A stretch of DNA of 64,000 nucleotides from NCBI RefSeq assembly GCF_016427605.1, contig NZ_JAELXQ010000006.1, positions 208,793-272,792 of the forward strand, in the 5' to 3' direction. Of the stretch, positions 1-9,048 are shown in pieces. Origin of the DNA: Ochrobactrum sp. Q0168. GTDB taxonomy: Bacteria > Pseudomonadota > Alphaproteobacteria > Rhizobiales > Rhizobiaceae. The notes below the pieces were generated by a model, which saw nothing but the letters and a program-made list of their open reading frames with translations, was not told the origin of the DNA and searched no databases. The translations under genes were made by a program, and so were the position numbers. Positions within the stretch are counted from its first letter, which is position 1; each line of letters starts with the position of its first letter.

Positions 1-631
1 CAAAGTCGTCCGGATTGGCCGATGTGACATCGCCGTGATCGATATCGGCCATCATCCACATCGGGATCGTCATATTTGCAGCGGTCAGGCGAGCTTGAAG
101 TTTCACGCATTCGGCGATGGTTTCGCCGAATTCCCGACCGATACTCATCGGCTCCCAGAACACATAATCCAATCCGGCACCGGCTGCATGGTCGGCCACT
201 TCCGCCCAGCAGTCGATTGCAATCTCTATAAGCTCTTCGCGACGTGCCGGATTGTCAAAGTCTTTATACGTAAAGATCGCAAATTGTGTGCCGACCGATT
301 TGCCGCCAAGGTCGCCGATAATATCGGCAAAGGTCTTGAACCAGTCGACATAATAGCGGCGCACCTCGCGGTCGGGATGGCCGAAGTGATTGAGGCGACC
401 ATAGGGGCCGGTCATGCCTGATGTCACGCGCACGCCTGTCCGCTGCAAGGCCTTGTCCATCGCGCGCGTCAGGCGACGGATCGTAGAGGACTGCCAGCTG
501 GGATTGATGAATTCATGGGTCAGCTGAAGATCGCGCAGACGCAGATCGCGGGCCACCGTTTCGATCAGATCATCAGGCTCGGCAAAACGATTGACCAGCG
601 GGTTGGTATTCAAAGAGAGCGTAAGGGCCAT
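1..631 (-). CDS. eryC: EryC, tetrulose-phosphate epimerase of erythritol catabolism (partial, C-terminus beyond the left edge)
   Basis: Only the first 210 residues or so are present; the frame runs open to the left edge. Read from the minus strand it begins MALTLSLNTNPLVNRF and continues as a TIM-barrel sugar-phosphate isomerase/epimerase (AP endonuclease 2 fold), with YVFWEPMSIGREFGET where the barrel's metal/substrate glutamate is expected. In Brucella, EryC converts D-erythrulose 1-phosphate to L-erythrulose 1-phosphate, after EryA and EryB. The ATG lies 7 bases after the eryB stop, and its Shine-Dalgarno GAGGA overlaps the eryB TGA, which suggests translational coupling. Identification rests on the neighbouring eryA and eryB and on the protein text. 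Confidence 0.9.
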   Translation of the reverse strand, partial: MALTLSLNTNPLVNRFAEPDDLIETVARDLRLRDLQLTHEFINPSWQSSTIRRLTRAMDKALQRTGVRVTSGMTGPYGRLNHFGHPDREVRRYYVDWFKTFADIIGDLGGKSVGTQFAIFTYKDFDNPARREELIEIAIDCWAEVADHAAGAGLDYVFWEPMSIGREFGETIAECVKLQARLTAANMTIPMWMMADIDHGDVTSANPDDF

Positions 632-638
632 GTCGTCC

Positions 639-2147
639 TCAGGCAGCAATATGCGTGTTGTCGAACCATTCCGTGACGGCGGCGCGTTCGGCCTCAGTCA
701 GGTGCAGGTAATGCTTCGTGCGGCGGTAGAGAATATCCTGTGCCGTCTTCGCCCATTCCTTTGCGACCAGATAGCGAATTTCGGCCTCGTAGAGATTGCC
801 GCCGAAATGGCGGCCTAGGTCCGAAAGTGCTGTCGCACCAGCGACGACATCCTTGGTACGGGCACCATAAAGACGACCGTAATGGTGCACAAGCTGGCGT
901 GGCATCCAGGGATAGCTGTCGCGCAAACTATTGGCGAAGGTTTCGTAATCGGCGTTGGGTATTTCACCGCCGGGTAGCGGCGCGCCATGGGTCCAGTCGC
1001 CCCCCATATTGGGGAAAATATGCTTCAGGCGGTGCATGCCGCGCTCAGCCAATTCGCGGAACGTGGTGATTTTTCCGCCGAACACGTTCAGAAGGGGCGC
1101 GTCGTTGGTTTCATCCAGATCGAAAACATAGTCGCGCGTGACAGCCGAAGGGTTGCCTTTGCCGTCATCGAACAATGGGCGCACGCCTGAGAATGCGTGC
1201 AGCACGTCTTCCCGGCGCAGTTTTTCCTTGAAATAGCGGTTCACCGCGGCGAGCAGATAATCGATTTCCTTTTCATCTGCGGCAACGTCTTCCGCCCGAC
1301 CCTCATAGGCAATGTCTGTGGTGCCGATCAGCGCCTTGTCCCCTTCATAAGGGTTGATGAAGATCACGCGCTTGTCGTGGTTCTGGACGAGATAGGCATT
1401 CGAACCGGCCCAGAATTTGGGGACGATGATATGGCTACCCTTGACTAGGCGAACATTACGGCTGGAATTCGATCCGGCCACATTGTGGATGACATCTGTG
1501 ACCCAGGGGCCTGCGCAATTGACGATGCAGCGGGCGCGAAAGCTACGGTGTTCGCCTGTATCGCGGTTGCGCGTTTCAACGATCCAACCACCTTTTTCGC
1601 GGCGTGCCGACACAACCGGTGTACGGGTGAGGATGGTCGCTCCCTTTTCGGCAGCGCCCAGCGCAATGAGCGCGACAAGGCGGGCGTCATCGACCCAACA
1701 GTCTGAATATTCGAAGCCCTTGGTATATTGGTCGAGGATCGGTGTGCCTTCCGGGTCGCGCCTGAGATCGAGCGTGCGGGTACCGGGAAGTTTCTTGCGT
1801 CCCCCGAGATGATCGTAGAGAAACAGGCCAAGCCGCACAAGCCATGCCGGACGGTCCTGGGGGCTGTGGGGCAAAACGAAACGCATCGGCCAGATGATGT
1901 GCGGTGCCGCGTTGAGCAGGACTTCGCGTTCGATCAAAGCTTCCCGGACAAGGCGAAACTCGTAATATTCCAGATAGCGCAGGCCGCCATGGACAAGTTT
2001 ACCGGAACGTGACGAAGTGCCTTCCGCCAGATCGTCCTTTTCGGCCAGAACGACTTTGAGACCGCGCCCGGCAGCATCGCGCGCCACGCCCGCGCCATTG
2101 ATGCCGCCGCCAATCACAAACAGGTCACAAGTTTCCATCTCAGCCAT
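639..2147 (-). CDS. eryB: EryB, D-erythritol-1-phosphate dehydrogenase (FAD, GlpD-like)
   Basis: This FAD-dependent dehydrogenase of the GlpD/glycerol-3-phosphate dehydrogenase family oxidises D-erythritol 1-phosphate to D-erythrulose 1-phosphate. The N-terminus has the dinucleotide-binding motif VIGGGINGAGVARDA, followed by the GlpD signature SSRSGKLVHGGLRYLE; GGKITTFRELAE near residue 370 is the second conserved FAD-contacting block. About 502 residues is the usual EryB length. The open frame reaches an ATG at 2180, but the ATG used here is preceded by AAGGAG at 6 bases and gives the family N-terminus MAEMETCDLF. It lies 68 bases downstream of eryA and just ahead of eryC, so eryABC form one operon. 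In Brucella the operon is repressed by EryD, which is not in the window. Confidence 0.93.
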   Translation of the reverse strand: MAEMETCDLFVIGGGINGAGVARDAAGRGLKVVLAEKDDLAEGTSSRSGKLVHGGLRYLEYYEFRLVREALIEREVLLNAAPHIIWPMRFVLPHSPQDRPAWLVRLGLFLYDHLGGRKKLPGTRTLDLRRDPEGTPILDQYTKGFEYSDCWVDDARLVALIALGAAEKGATILTRTPVVSARREKGGWIVETRNRDTGEHRSFRARCIVNCAGPWVTDVIHNVAGSNSSRNVRLVKGSHIIVPKFWAGSNAYLVQNHDKRVIFINPYEGDKALIGTTDIAYEGRAEDVAADEKEIDYLLAAVNRYFKEKLRREDVLHAFSGVRPLFDDGKGNPSAVTRDYVFDLDETNDAPLLNVFGGKITTFRELAERGMHRLKHIFPNMGGDWTHGAPLPGGEIPNADYETFANSLRDSYPWMPRQLVHHYGRLYGARTKDVVAGATALSDLGRHFGGNLYEAEIRYLVAKEWAKTAQDILYRRTKHYLHLTEAERAAVTEWFDNTHIAA

Positions 2148-2215
2148 TGCATGCTCCTTGGAATGCCGATGTTTCGGCACGTCTCATCATATCGCCGCGG
2201 GCAATCCGCCCGGTC

Positions 2216-3769
2216 TTACCTGTCGGCGGCCAGTTGGTCCCAAACCGGCGCCAGCGCCAGTCGGGATTCCCGATAGGCAAGATAAAGCTCTTCATAGTGC
2301 CGTGCGCGGGAGGCGTCGGGCGCTTCCGGGGTTCCAAGCAGAGGCTCCACCCATTCGGCGATACAGTCGTCCATGGTTGGATAGGCGCCAATGGCGACAG
2401 CAGCCATCATCGCCGCACCGGCAGCTCCGGCTTCCTCGCGAGAGGAAACGCGAACCGGTGCATTGATGGATGCGCTGAGTGTGCTGCGCAAAGCGCGTGA
2501 TCGCGCGGCCCCACCCGTGATGCGCAGCTCGGCTGGCATGTCGCCCATTGCCGCATAACAATCGCGCGTCGCCATGCCCAGTCCTTCGACCACGGATCGC
2601 ACCAGTTCGGGGAAACGATCGCGGCTTGAAAGACCGATGAGGCTTGCACGTGCGCTGGCATTGACGAAAGGTCCGCGCTCGCCTGCTTCCGAAATATACG
2701 GATGATAGAGGATCGCGCCCGGTCGACTCGCATTGAACCATTCGTCGAGGCGTGGAATAAGATCGTTTAGCGAAACAGGCTTGTCCGGTGTGGACATGAG
2801 GTCGGCGGCCACCTGCAATATCCAGTCGATATTGATCGTCGCGCCCATATTGGTCTGAACTTGCGTCACGATGCCGGGAATTGGCAATGCGATAACATAG
2901 CCGGTGCCTTCCCGATTGAGGTGAATGTCCGCGACCGGCTTTGCGCGCATGTGCACGCCCGTGGAGCCGATTGTGGAGCAGCCAGCATCGGAGGCTCCGC
3001 CACGAACGCCAGCACCGAGCGCAGTCATGGCCATGTCCACATAGCCGAGGCTGACGGGCGTTCCGGCCAGCAAGCCGGTTGCTGCTGCCGCCTCTGCACT
3101 CAGCGGATGCATGATCTGTGTGCCGTCGATGATTTCGGGCAGAAGCTTGCGGCGTTTTTGTAGGCCCAATGCTTCAATGACGACATCGTCATATTGGCGG
3201 TTGCGGAAATTGCCGAAGGTGAAGCTTGCTTCCGATGGGTCGGTGGCACGAATGCCGGTGAGGTTCAGATAGAGCCAATCCTTGCAGTGGAGCGCGACTT
3301 CTGTCTGGTCGAGCAGCTCTGGCGCGACACTATCCATATGCGCCATTTGCGAGCCTTGCTGGCACGTATTGAGCCCCGTGCCGGTCGCTTCGAAGCGTGC
3401 GCGGTTCATGGGACCAGCGGCAAGCCGCGTCACTGTTGTGGCGGCGCGCGCATCGAGCCAGATCCACGCATCGGTGACCGGCTGGTTGTCTTTGCCGACA
3501 AGCCATGTGCCGTCGCCCTGGCCGGTGACGGCGATCGCCGCCGCCCTCTCGCGCAGGTTTGGAACTTTTTCTGCAAGGCCCAGTAGCGCGCTGACGCAGT
3601 CTTTCCAGGTTTGTGAAAGAGACTGGGTTACGGCGCCGTGATCACCCGTCTCGTATTTGTTGCGCACGGCTGCAGATTCAATCTGACGACCCTTGAAATC
3701 AAACGCGACTGCTTTGAGGACGGACGTGCCAGCGTCGATCCCGATGATGAGATCACCTTTATGACGCAT
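2216..3769 (-). CDS. eryA: EryA, erythritol kinase (FGGY family)
   Basis: This FGGY-family carbohydrate kinase phosphorylates erythritol to D-erythritol 1-phosphate, the first step of Brucella-type erythritol use. The N-terminal ATPase motif IGIDAGTSVLKAVAFD, the substrate-lobe text CKDWLYLNLTG and the C-terminal ATP-binding block RITGGAARSRALR are all present. The length of 517 residues matches EryA. The reading closely follows the Brucella EryA sequence as I remember it, which is the main reason for the symbol. GGGAGGAA lies upstream, with a 5' leader of about 95 bases to the proposed promoter. It is first in the minus-strand eryABC operon and divergent from the ABC importer operon. Confidence 0.95.
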   Translation of the reverse strand: MRHKGDLIIGIDAGTSVLKAVAFDFKGRQIESAAVRNKYETGDHGAVTQSLSQTWKDCVSALLGLAEKVPNLRERAAAIAVTGQGDGTWLVGKDNQPVTDAWIWLDARAATTVTRLAAGPMNRARFEATGTGLNTCQQGSQMAHMDSVAPELLDQTEVALHCKDWLYLNLTGIRATDPSEASFTFGNFRNRQYDDVVIEALGLQKRRKLLPEIIDGTQIMHPLSAEAAAATGLLAGTPVSLGYVDMAMTALGAGVRGGASDAGCSTIGSTGVHMRAKPVADIHLNREGTGYVIALPIPGIVTQVQTNMGATINIDWILQVAADLMSTPDKPVSLNDLIPRLDEWFNASRPGAILYHPYISEAGERGPFVNASARASLIGLSSRDRFPELVRSVVEGLGMATRDCYAAMGDMPAELRITGGAARSRALRSTLSASINAPVRVSSREEAGAAGAAMMAAVAIGAYPTMDDCIAEWVEPLLGTPEAPDASRARHYEELYLAYRESRLALAPVWDQLAADR

Positions 3770-3872
3770 GGCAACTACACGTTTTTATCGACATCTGGAT
3801 TCCTCCCGCGACTGAAATGCGTCGCCGCAACCCTGTTTTTAATGAAATCGGGCATTCGCGTATAGGGGAGAT

Positions 3873-3900
3873 AACATAACGGCTCGGGAATGTCTGTAAA
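3873..3900 (-). promoter_or_regulatory. Candidate eryA promoter
   Basis: On the minus strand TTTACA is followed after 16 bases by TATGTT, a reasonable housekeeping-type -35/-10 pair about 100 bases ahead of the eryA start. Assigned by eye only; a second weaker pair (TTGTGA, 17 bases, TAAAAA) lies just upstream. Confidence 0.35.
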
Positions 3901-4004
3901 ATTTTTATGTGCACGAATTATTTTTCACAAACTTGTTAGCGGAAGGGAAGCCGCTTCGACAGTAGAGGCGATTTTCGATCCTTTGGCAGCTTGAAATCGT
4001 CTGG

Positions 4005-4043
4005 TGATAATGATTTAAATCTTTGATTTATAACAAATTATCA
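4005..4043. promoter_or_regulatory. Nested palindromes, candidate operator for erythritol regulation
   Basis: TGATAAT and ATTATCA form perfect 7-base arms with 25 bases between. Inside lie the perfect palindrome GATTTAAATC and the overlapping AAATC-TTT-GATTT. Such nested AT-rich dyads between divergent operons suit a regulator such as EryD or the DeoR protein at 9049, but which protein binds is not shown by the sequence. Confidence 0.4.
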
Positions 4044-4470
4044 TGATCTTGACAGAGCAGATACTGAGCCGCGATCCGGTCGCCAGCAGCCGCGATGGTC
4101 TTTAAATATGTGGATTGAAACAGTCGTTTCCAATGCCATAACGGGCGGATTTCGCGCCGAAACACAGTCTATTGCCGCCTGTTCCAAAACATCTGATTGA
4201 CAGATATCATCGTTTATAACATCATTATTGGAATTAATAACACGTCGCTATCATAAAGCAGGTGGCCATGCCTGTTTCCAGTAGGCACGGAGGAGCGGAG
4301 CCCTGGGACCATGTGGAGGATGTCATGATTTTGTCCATTGTCCAGGTTGCCGCGCGGGTGGACAGCTCCGTCGGGCCCGGCCTGACGGCAGGGCGATTTG
4401 CAAACAGGTGAGTGTTCACGGCGGTCGGATTCGGCCGCGATCCGTTCCGACAATTCGGCAGGTTTGAATA

Positions 4471-5124
4471 ATGAGTGCACAGACTAATCAAGTTTCGCGA
4501 GCTTCGCCCAAGCAAAACCGCGCCATACTTTGGAGCGTGATTACGGCTGTAGTGGTTATAGGCGCGATTGGATTTGATACCAAGGTCGTTAAGATCGGTT
4601 CTGATTCCGATGTGCGTCAGCAGGCATTTTCGCCTGACGCTTATGGCGCTTCCGAGTTCCCGAAGGTCAAGTCGAGCATTATCGAACGTGCCGCTGATGC
4701 AGCTGAAGTCGGAACGGCGTTGGCAGCCGATAAGGCTGCGGCAGGCAAGAAATACGGTGTCGGCAGCGTCAATCCGGTCATACCTGTGAAGTTCACCGGC
4801 GTCGTTGAAGAGCGCAAGTCGAACTATAACGTGATCAAGGTCGATGGCTTGCCTGAAGGCATGGCGATACGGGTCCAGACCGGTCCTGCCGTCAATGGCA
4901 CAGATTTGCGCGATGCGACCGGCACAATCGAATTTGGTCAGTTCAAGAACCAGATCGAATTTCAAAATGCAGGTTCTGCGCTCAACAACGAAATGAAGAA
5001 GCAGGTTCTGCAGGGTGTGGATACCGACAATCTCGTTGGCAAGACCGTTTCAGTCACCGGCGTATTCAAGCTCGTCAATCCCAAAAACTGGCTCGTGACG
5101 CCGGTGGAGTTCGCAGTGAAATGA
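4471..5124 (+). CDS. DUF2291 membrane-anchored periplasmic protein of the erythritol-locus ABC importer
   Basis: This 217-residue protein has one N-terminal membrane segment (about residues 18-36, ILWSVITAVVVIGAIGF) followed by a soluble domain expected in the periplasm. The C-terminal part (GTIEFGQFKNQIEFQNAG and VSVTGVFKLVNPKNWLVTPVEF) matches the DUF2291 family, which is typically encoded beside ribose-type ABC importers. It has no lipobox cysteine, unlike the second DUF2291 protein at 18816. The stop overlaps the ATPase start by 4 bases (ATGA), so the two are translationally coupled. The biochemical role of DUF2291 is unknown; an accessory role for the importer is inferred from the two linked copies here. 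Confidence 0.8.
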   Translation: MSAQTNQVSRASPKQNRAILWSVITAVVVIGAIGFDTKVVKIGSDSDVRQQAFSPDAYGASEFPKVKSSIIERAADAAEVGTALAADKAAAGKKYGVGSVNPVIPVKFTGVVEERKSNYNVIKVDGLPEGMAIRVQTGPAVNGTDLRDATGTIEFGQFKNQIEFQNAGSALNNEMKKQVLQGVDTDNLVGKTVSVTGVFKLVNPKNWLVTPVEFAVK

Positions 5125-6680
5125 GCGCCGGCGCAACAATCGAAAATCCCGGAATTGAAGGCAAGAACGGTGATGTCGTTCTGGCCGCGCAGAATGTCGC
5201 CAAATCCTATGGCCGCATTCACGCTCTCAAGGGTGTGAATTTCGAGATACGTCGCGGTCAGGTCACCACGCTTTTCGGCGAAAACGGCGCTGGCAAGTCG
5301 ACTTTGATGAAGGTGCTGTCGGGGGTGATTCAACCGACATCCGGCACGATCATACTGGATGGCGAACCGGTGACGTTCAACTCGTCGACCGAGGCGCGTG
5401 ATCGGGGCATCTCGATCATCCATCAGGAACTGAGCCTCGCGCCGAACATGAATGTGCGCGATAATATTTTCATGGGGCGCGAAATCCGTACGCCGACTGG
5501 CGTTAATTTTGCCGAGGAAGAACGCCTCACGCGTGAACTGATGCAGGAACTGGAAGAGGATATCGATCCGTTGACGCCGGTCGAGGAATTGCGACTCGGC
5601 CAGCAGCAGATCGTGGAAATTGCGCGCGCGCTTTCGGTCAATTCCCGCATTCTCATCATGGATGAACCGACCTCCGCATTGAGTGCGTCGGAGGTCGAGG
5701 TGCTGTTCAAGGTCATCCGCGATCTGACATCCCGTGGCGTCGCGATTGTCTACATCTCGCACCATCTCGAAGAAGCGCTACAGATCACCAATCACGCTGT
5801 TGTATTGCGTGATGGCGCGATGACGGCCTATGCGCCTCGCAACGAAATCGATCTGGAATGGATCGTTCGTAATATGGTGGGCGAGAATTTTGATCTTGGG
5901 TCTCCGCCAACCGGTTATGAATGGGGAGATGTTGCCCTTTCCGTTGAGAACCTGACGGTTCCAGATCCCGCAGGCGCGGATTTCGCGCTGGTTGACCGGC
6001 TGTCGCTCAATGTGCGGGCAGGCGAAATCGTTTGCATCTATGGGCTTATGGGCGCAGGCCGCACCGAGCTTCTGGAAACGGTCGCCGGTCGTCTGAAGGC
6101 CAGTAGTGGTCGTGTGCTTCTCAAAGGTAACGACGTCTCGGGCCTTACCATCGCACAACGCATTGAAAAGGGGCTGGTTCTGGTTCCAGAAGATCGCCAG
6201 CGTGATGGTCTGGTCCAGACGATGACGGTCGGAAAGAACCTGTCTCTGGCCAGCATTGCCGAGATCACCAAAGGCCTCTTCACGTCCCAAAAGAGCGAGA
6301 AGAACATCATCGATCAATCGATCAAGAATGTTCATATCAAGACGGATGGCGGCGACGCGGCGATTGGCTCGCTATCTGGGGGTAATCAGCAGAAGGTCGT
6401 GATCGGCAAGATGCTGGCGACCGAGCCGGAAGTAATCCTGCTGGATGAACCAAGCCGGGGCATCGACATTGGTGCGAAGGCTGAGGTGTTCAAGCTACTG
6501 GCTGAGAAGGCCAAGCAAGGGCTGGCGGTCATCTATACGACCTCCGAAGTTGGCGAATGCCTGAGTATCGCGCACCGCATCATCGTCATGCACCGGGGGC
6601 GGATCTCAGCCGAATTCGGTTCGGATGTCTCTAAGGAAAAGATCATGGCCGCCTCGGGTGAAGCCATGGTCGGTCACTGA
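5121..6680 (+). CDS. eryE: Ribose-type ABC importer, double ATPase (EryE-like)
   Basis: Two fused nucleotide-binding domains of the RbsA/MglA type in 519 residues, the usual length. Domain 1 has Walker A GENGAGKST, a signature region LRLGQQQIVEIARAL and Walker B ILIMDEPTSALS. Domain 2 has the altered Walker A IYGLMGAGRTELL typical of RbsA C-halves, the signature LSGGNQQKVVIGK and Walker B VILLDEPSRGIDIG. It powers sugar uptake with the permease and binding protein downstream. Erythritol as the substrate is inferred from position next to eryA and from the known Brucella eryEFG arrangement; the sequence alone shows only a monosaccharide/polyol importer. Confidence 0.85.
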   Translation: MSAGATIENPGIEGKNGDVVLAAQNVAKSYGRIHALKGVNFEIRRGQVTTLFGENGAGKSTLMKVLSGVIQPTSGTIILDGEPVTFNSSTEARDRGISIIHQELSLAPNMNVRDNIFMGREIRTPTGVNFAEEERLTRELMQELEEDIDPLTPVEELRLGQQQIVEIARALSVNSRILIMDEPTSALSASEVEVLFKVIRDLTSRGVAIVYISHHLEEALQITNHAVVLRDGAMTAYAPRNEIDLEWIVRNMVGENFDLGSPPTGYEWGDVALSVENLTVPDPAGADFALVDRLSLNVRAGEIVCIYGLMGAGRTELLETVAGRLKASSGRVLLKGNDVSGLTIAQRIEKGLVLVPEDRQRDGLVQTMTVGKNLSLASIAEITKGLFTSQKSEKNIIDQSIKNVHIKTDGGDAAIGSLSGGNQQKVVIGKMLATEPEVILLDEPSRGIDIGAKAEVFKLLAEKAKQGLAVIYTTSEVGECLSIAHRIIVMHRGRISAEFGSDVSKEKIMAASGEAMVGH

Positions 6681-6689
6681 GAAACTGCT

Positions 6690-6761
6690 GCATGCCTTCG
6701 GTTTTCGAGCGGGCATGCGCAAGTCGAAAAGTTCGAGCGCCTGATCTGATGTTACCAGATC
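6690..6761 (+). repeat. Two intergenic hairpins between the ATPase and permease genes
   Basis: GCATGCC at 6690 pairs with GGCATGC at 6712, extended inward by TTCG/CGAG. GATCTG at 6743 pairs with CAGATC at 6756 around a 7-base loop. The second resembles the distal part of the intergenic repeat seen at 41091. These may protect or trim the mRNA between the two genes. No T-run follows, so this is not a classical terminator. Confidence 0.5.
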
Positions 6762-6794
6762 GCTTGAATGCTTTAGTTATGGAGCACTGATAGA

Positions 6795-7835
6795 ATGTCA
6801 GTCACGAGCACAAAAGACAAAGCGGCAACCCCAGGCGGGGCAAAGCGGAAAACCAATATCGTGCATCTGCTGCTCGAAGGTCGTGCATTTTTTGCCCTGA
6901 TCGCAATCATCGCTGCCTTTTCGTTCCTGTCGCCCTATTATTTCACGGTCGACAATTTCCTCATCATGTCTTCGCATGTGGCCATTTTCGGGTTGCTGGC
7001 AATCGGCATGTTGCTGGTGATCCTGAATGGCGGCATCGATCTTTCTGTCGGTTCCACATTGGGGCTGGCGGGTGTCGTTGCGGGTTTCCTGATGCAGGGC
7101 GTGACGCTGCAGGAATTCGGGATCATCCTATATTTCCCGGTCTGGGCCGTGGTCATCATCACCTGTGCACTGGGTGCGTTTGTGGGCGCTGTCAATGGCG
7201 TGCTGATTGCCTATCTGCGGGTTCCAGCTTTCGTGGCCACACTCGGCGTGCTCTATTGCGCACGTGGTGTCGCCTTGTTGATGACAAATGGTCTGACCTA
7301 CAACAATCTCGGTGGCCGCCCGGAACTGGGGAATACCGGTTTTGATTGGCTCGGATTCAACACGCTTTTCGGCGTTCCGATTGGCGTTCTGGTTCTAGCT
7401 GTGCTGGCGATCATCTGCGCCATCGTTCTCAATCGCACCGCGTTCGGTCGCTGGCTCTATGCTTCGGGCGGTAATGAGCGCGCTGCTGAGCTTTCGGGTG
7501 TTCCGGTCAAGAGGGTCAAGATCTCCGTTTATGTGATTTCGGGCATTTGTGCCGCAATTGCCGGTCTGGTCCTGTCGTCGCAGCTGACCTCTGCCGGTCC
7601 GACCGCCGGTACGACATATGAACTGACCGCAATCGCAGCGGTCGTCATCGGCGGCGCGGCGCTGACAGGCGGACGCGGCACCATTCAGGGTACGCTGCTC
7701 GGCGCCTTCGTCATAGGCTTCCTCTCCGATGGTCTGGTGATCATCGGCGTATCCTCCTATTGGCAAACCGTCTTCACCGGCGCGGTGATCGTGCTCGCGG
7801 TTCTGCTCAACAGCATTCAATACTCCCGACGATAG
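6795..7835 (+). CDS. eryF: Ribose-type ABC importer, permease (EryF-like)
   Basis: This 346-residue polytopic membrane protein of the RbsC/BPD_transp_2 family is hydrophobic throughout, with about 8-10 membrane segments. It carries family blocks such as GGIDLSVGS (about residues 76-84) and GGAALTGGRGTIQGTLLGA near the C-terminus. It forms the channel for the ATPase at 5121 and the binding protein at 7989. The 114-base gap from the ATPase gene contains two hairpins. Substrate (erythritol or another polyol) is inferred from context. Confidence 0.85.
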   Translation: MSVTSTKDKAATPGGAKRKTNIVHLLLEGRAFFALIAIIAAFSFLSPYYFTVDNFLIMSSHVAIFGLLAIGMLLVILNGGIDLSVGSTLGLAGVVAGFLMQGVTLQEFGIILYFPVWAVVIITCALGAFVGAVNGVLIAYLRVPAFVATLGVLYCARGVALLMTNGLTYNNLGGRPELGNTGFDWLGFNTLFGVPIGVLVLAVLAIICAIVLNRTAFGRWLYASGGNERAAELSGVPVKRVKISVYVISGICAAIAGLVLSSQLTSAGPTAGTTYELTAIAAVVIGGAALTGGRGTIQGTLLGAFVIGFLSDGLVIIGVSSYWQTVFTGAVIVLAVLLNSIQYSRR

Positions 7836-7988
7836 GAACAGGGCCAGGTCCGATTTCGGATGGGCCGTATTCCAAGGGCGTATCGAAAGGTTCCAAGACG
7901 GCGAACAACCTCAAAAGCCTCGCCCAATGGAAATGATACCCGCCGGGCAACCGGCACAACACAAACAAAAATGTTACGGGAGTGAAAC

Positions 7989-8936
7989 ATGTTTAAGAAG
8001 GGTATGCGCGTTCTGTTCGCTGCTGCAGCGGCACTGCCGCTTATCGCCAGCGCTGCCTGGGCTGAAGGTCTGATGACGATCATCGTCAACGACCCTTCGA
8101 ACCCATATTGGTACACCGAAGGTGAAATCGCCAAGAAGACCGCTGAAGGCCTGGGCTATTCGGCTGTCGTTGGCGGTCACAAGGGCGACACCAACACTGA
8201 AAGCAATCTGATCGACACTGCGATCACCAACAAGTCGGTTGCGATCATTCTTGATCCGGCCAATGCCGACGGCTCGGTTGGTGCGGTCAAGCGCGCCGTC
8301 GCAGCAGGCATTCCGGTATTCCTCGTCAATGCCGAAATCAACCAGGAAGGTCTTGCCAAGGCACAGCTCGTCTCCAACAATGCGCAGGGCGCTGCAATCG
8401 GCGCAACCCAGTGGGTTGAAAGCGTTGGCGACAAGGGCAAATATGTCGAATTGTTCGGTGCGCCATCGGACAACAATGCGGCAACCCGCTCGAATGGTTA
8501 CGAAACGGTCCTGTCGCAGTATCCGGATTTGGTGAAGGCCGGTAAGGACGTTGCCAACTGGAACCGGACCCAGGGCCACGACAAGATGCAGGCACTGTTG
8601 CAGGCCAATCCCGATATCGTCGGTGTCATCTCCGGTAACGACGAAATGGCTCTTGGTGCAATCGCTGCTCTTAAGAAGGCTGGCAAGCTGGAACAGGTCA
8701 AGGTCGGCGGTTTCGACGGTTCGCCGGATGCGGTCGCGGCGATCAAGGCCGGTGAGCTTCAGTACACCGTTCTGCAGCCTGTTGCCATTTTCTCGGAAGC
8801 TGCCGTCAAGCAGGCTGATAGCTTCATCAAGACCGGCAAGACCGGTGTTGATCAGGAAAAGCAGCTTTTCGATTGCTTCCTGATTACCAAGGATAATGTC
8901 GACAAGTACACGGCTCCGTTCGTTCTCGAGCAGTAA
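7989..8936 (+). CDS. eryG: Ribose-type ABC importer, periplasmic binding protein (EryG-like)
   Basis: A 315-residue type I periplasmic binding protein. Residues 1-25 form a signal peptide ending ASAAWA-EG. The mature domain shows the RbsB pattern: NPYWYTEGE near the start, IILDPANADGS, GVISGNDEMALGAIAAL and VGGFDGSPDAVAAI. GGGAGTGAAAC precedes the ATG. It follows the permease by 153 bases, and a strong hairpin comes after its stop. In Brucella the equivalent gene belongs to the erythritol importer; ligand identity here is inferred. Confidence 0.87.
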   Translation: MFKKGMRVLFAAAAALPLIASAAWAEGLMTIIVNDPSNPYWYTEGEIAKKTAEGLGYSAVVGGHKGDTNTESNLIDTAITNKSVAIILDPANADGSVGAVKRAVAAGIPVFLVNAEINQEGLAKAQLVSNNAQGAAIGATQWVESVGDKGKYVELFGAPSDNNAATRSNGYETVLSQYPDLVKAGKDVANWNRTQGHDKMQALLQANPDIVGVISGNDEMALGAIAALKKAGKLEQVKVGGFDGSPDAVAAIKAGELQYTVLQPVAIFSEAAVKQADSFIKTGKTGVDQEKQLFDCFLITKDNVDKYTAPFVLEQ

Positions 8937-8944
8937 GAGCAAAG

Positions 8945-8976
8945 TTTGGAGCGCCGGTTTCTACCGGCGCTCCAAA
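8945..8976 (+). terminator. Strong hairpin after the importer operon, probable terminator or processing site
   Basis: TTTGGAGCGCCGG pairs perfectly with CCGGCGCTCCAAA around a 6-base loop, 8 bases after the binding-protein stop. The T-tract (CCCCTTTTT) is displaced by about 10 bases, so the hairpin could act as an mRNA 3' barrier with partial read-through into the DeoR gene. Confidence 0.65.
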
Positions 8977-9048
8977 TATCGTTCCCCTTTTTGTCTGGCG
9001 TAGTCCGCCGGAACCTGTCAGTGACAACGAAATAATGGCTGGGAACGG

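Larger units (their letters stand above)
3770..4470. other. 701-base divergent intergenic region between eryA and the ABC importer operon
   Basis: No gene of normal size is visible. The eryA-proximal half is AT-rich and holds a candidate eryA promoter and a cluster of palindromes, listed separately. The importer-proximal part (about 4260-4440) is GC-richer. It contains a possible leader ORF ending at 4411, either 47 codons from ATG 4268 or 28 codons from ATG 4325 (MILSIVQVAARVDSSVGPGL...). The second start has GGAGGA 4-9 bases upstream. A TTGACA occurs at 4049 and at 4197 but neither has a convincing -10 box. I recognise no riboswitch. Confidence 0.6.

Noticed and set aside
4049..4054. TTGACA as a -35 box (also at 4197)
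   Set aside because: No -10 box at 16-18 bases in either case.
3770..4470. Riboswitch in the long divergent leader
   Set aside because: No conserved aptamer pattern recognised; short hairpins only.
4234..4965. 243-codon minus-strand frame
   Set aside because: Antisense to the DUF2291 gene; no family match or ribosome site.
8945..8976. Absolute terminator isolating the DeoR-kinase-dehydrogenase genes
   Set aside because: The hairpin lacks an adjacent T-run, so read-through cannot be excluded; reported as probable only.
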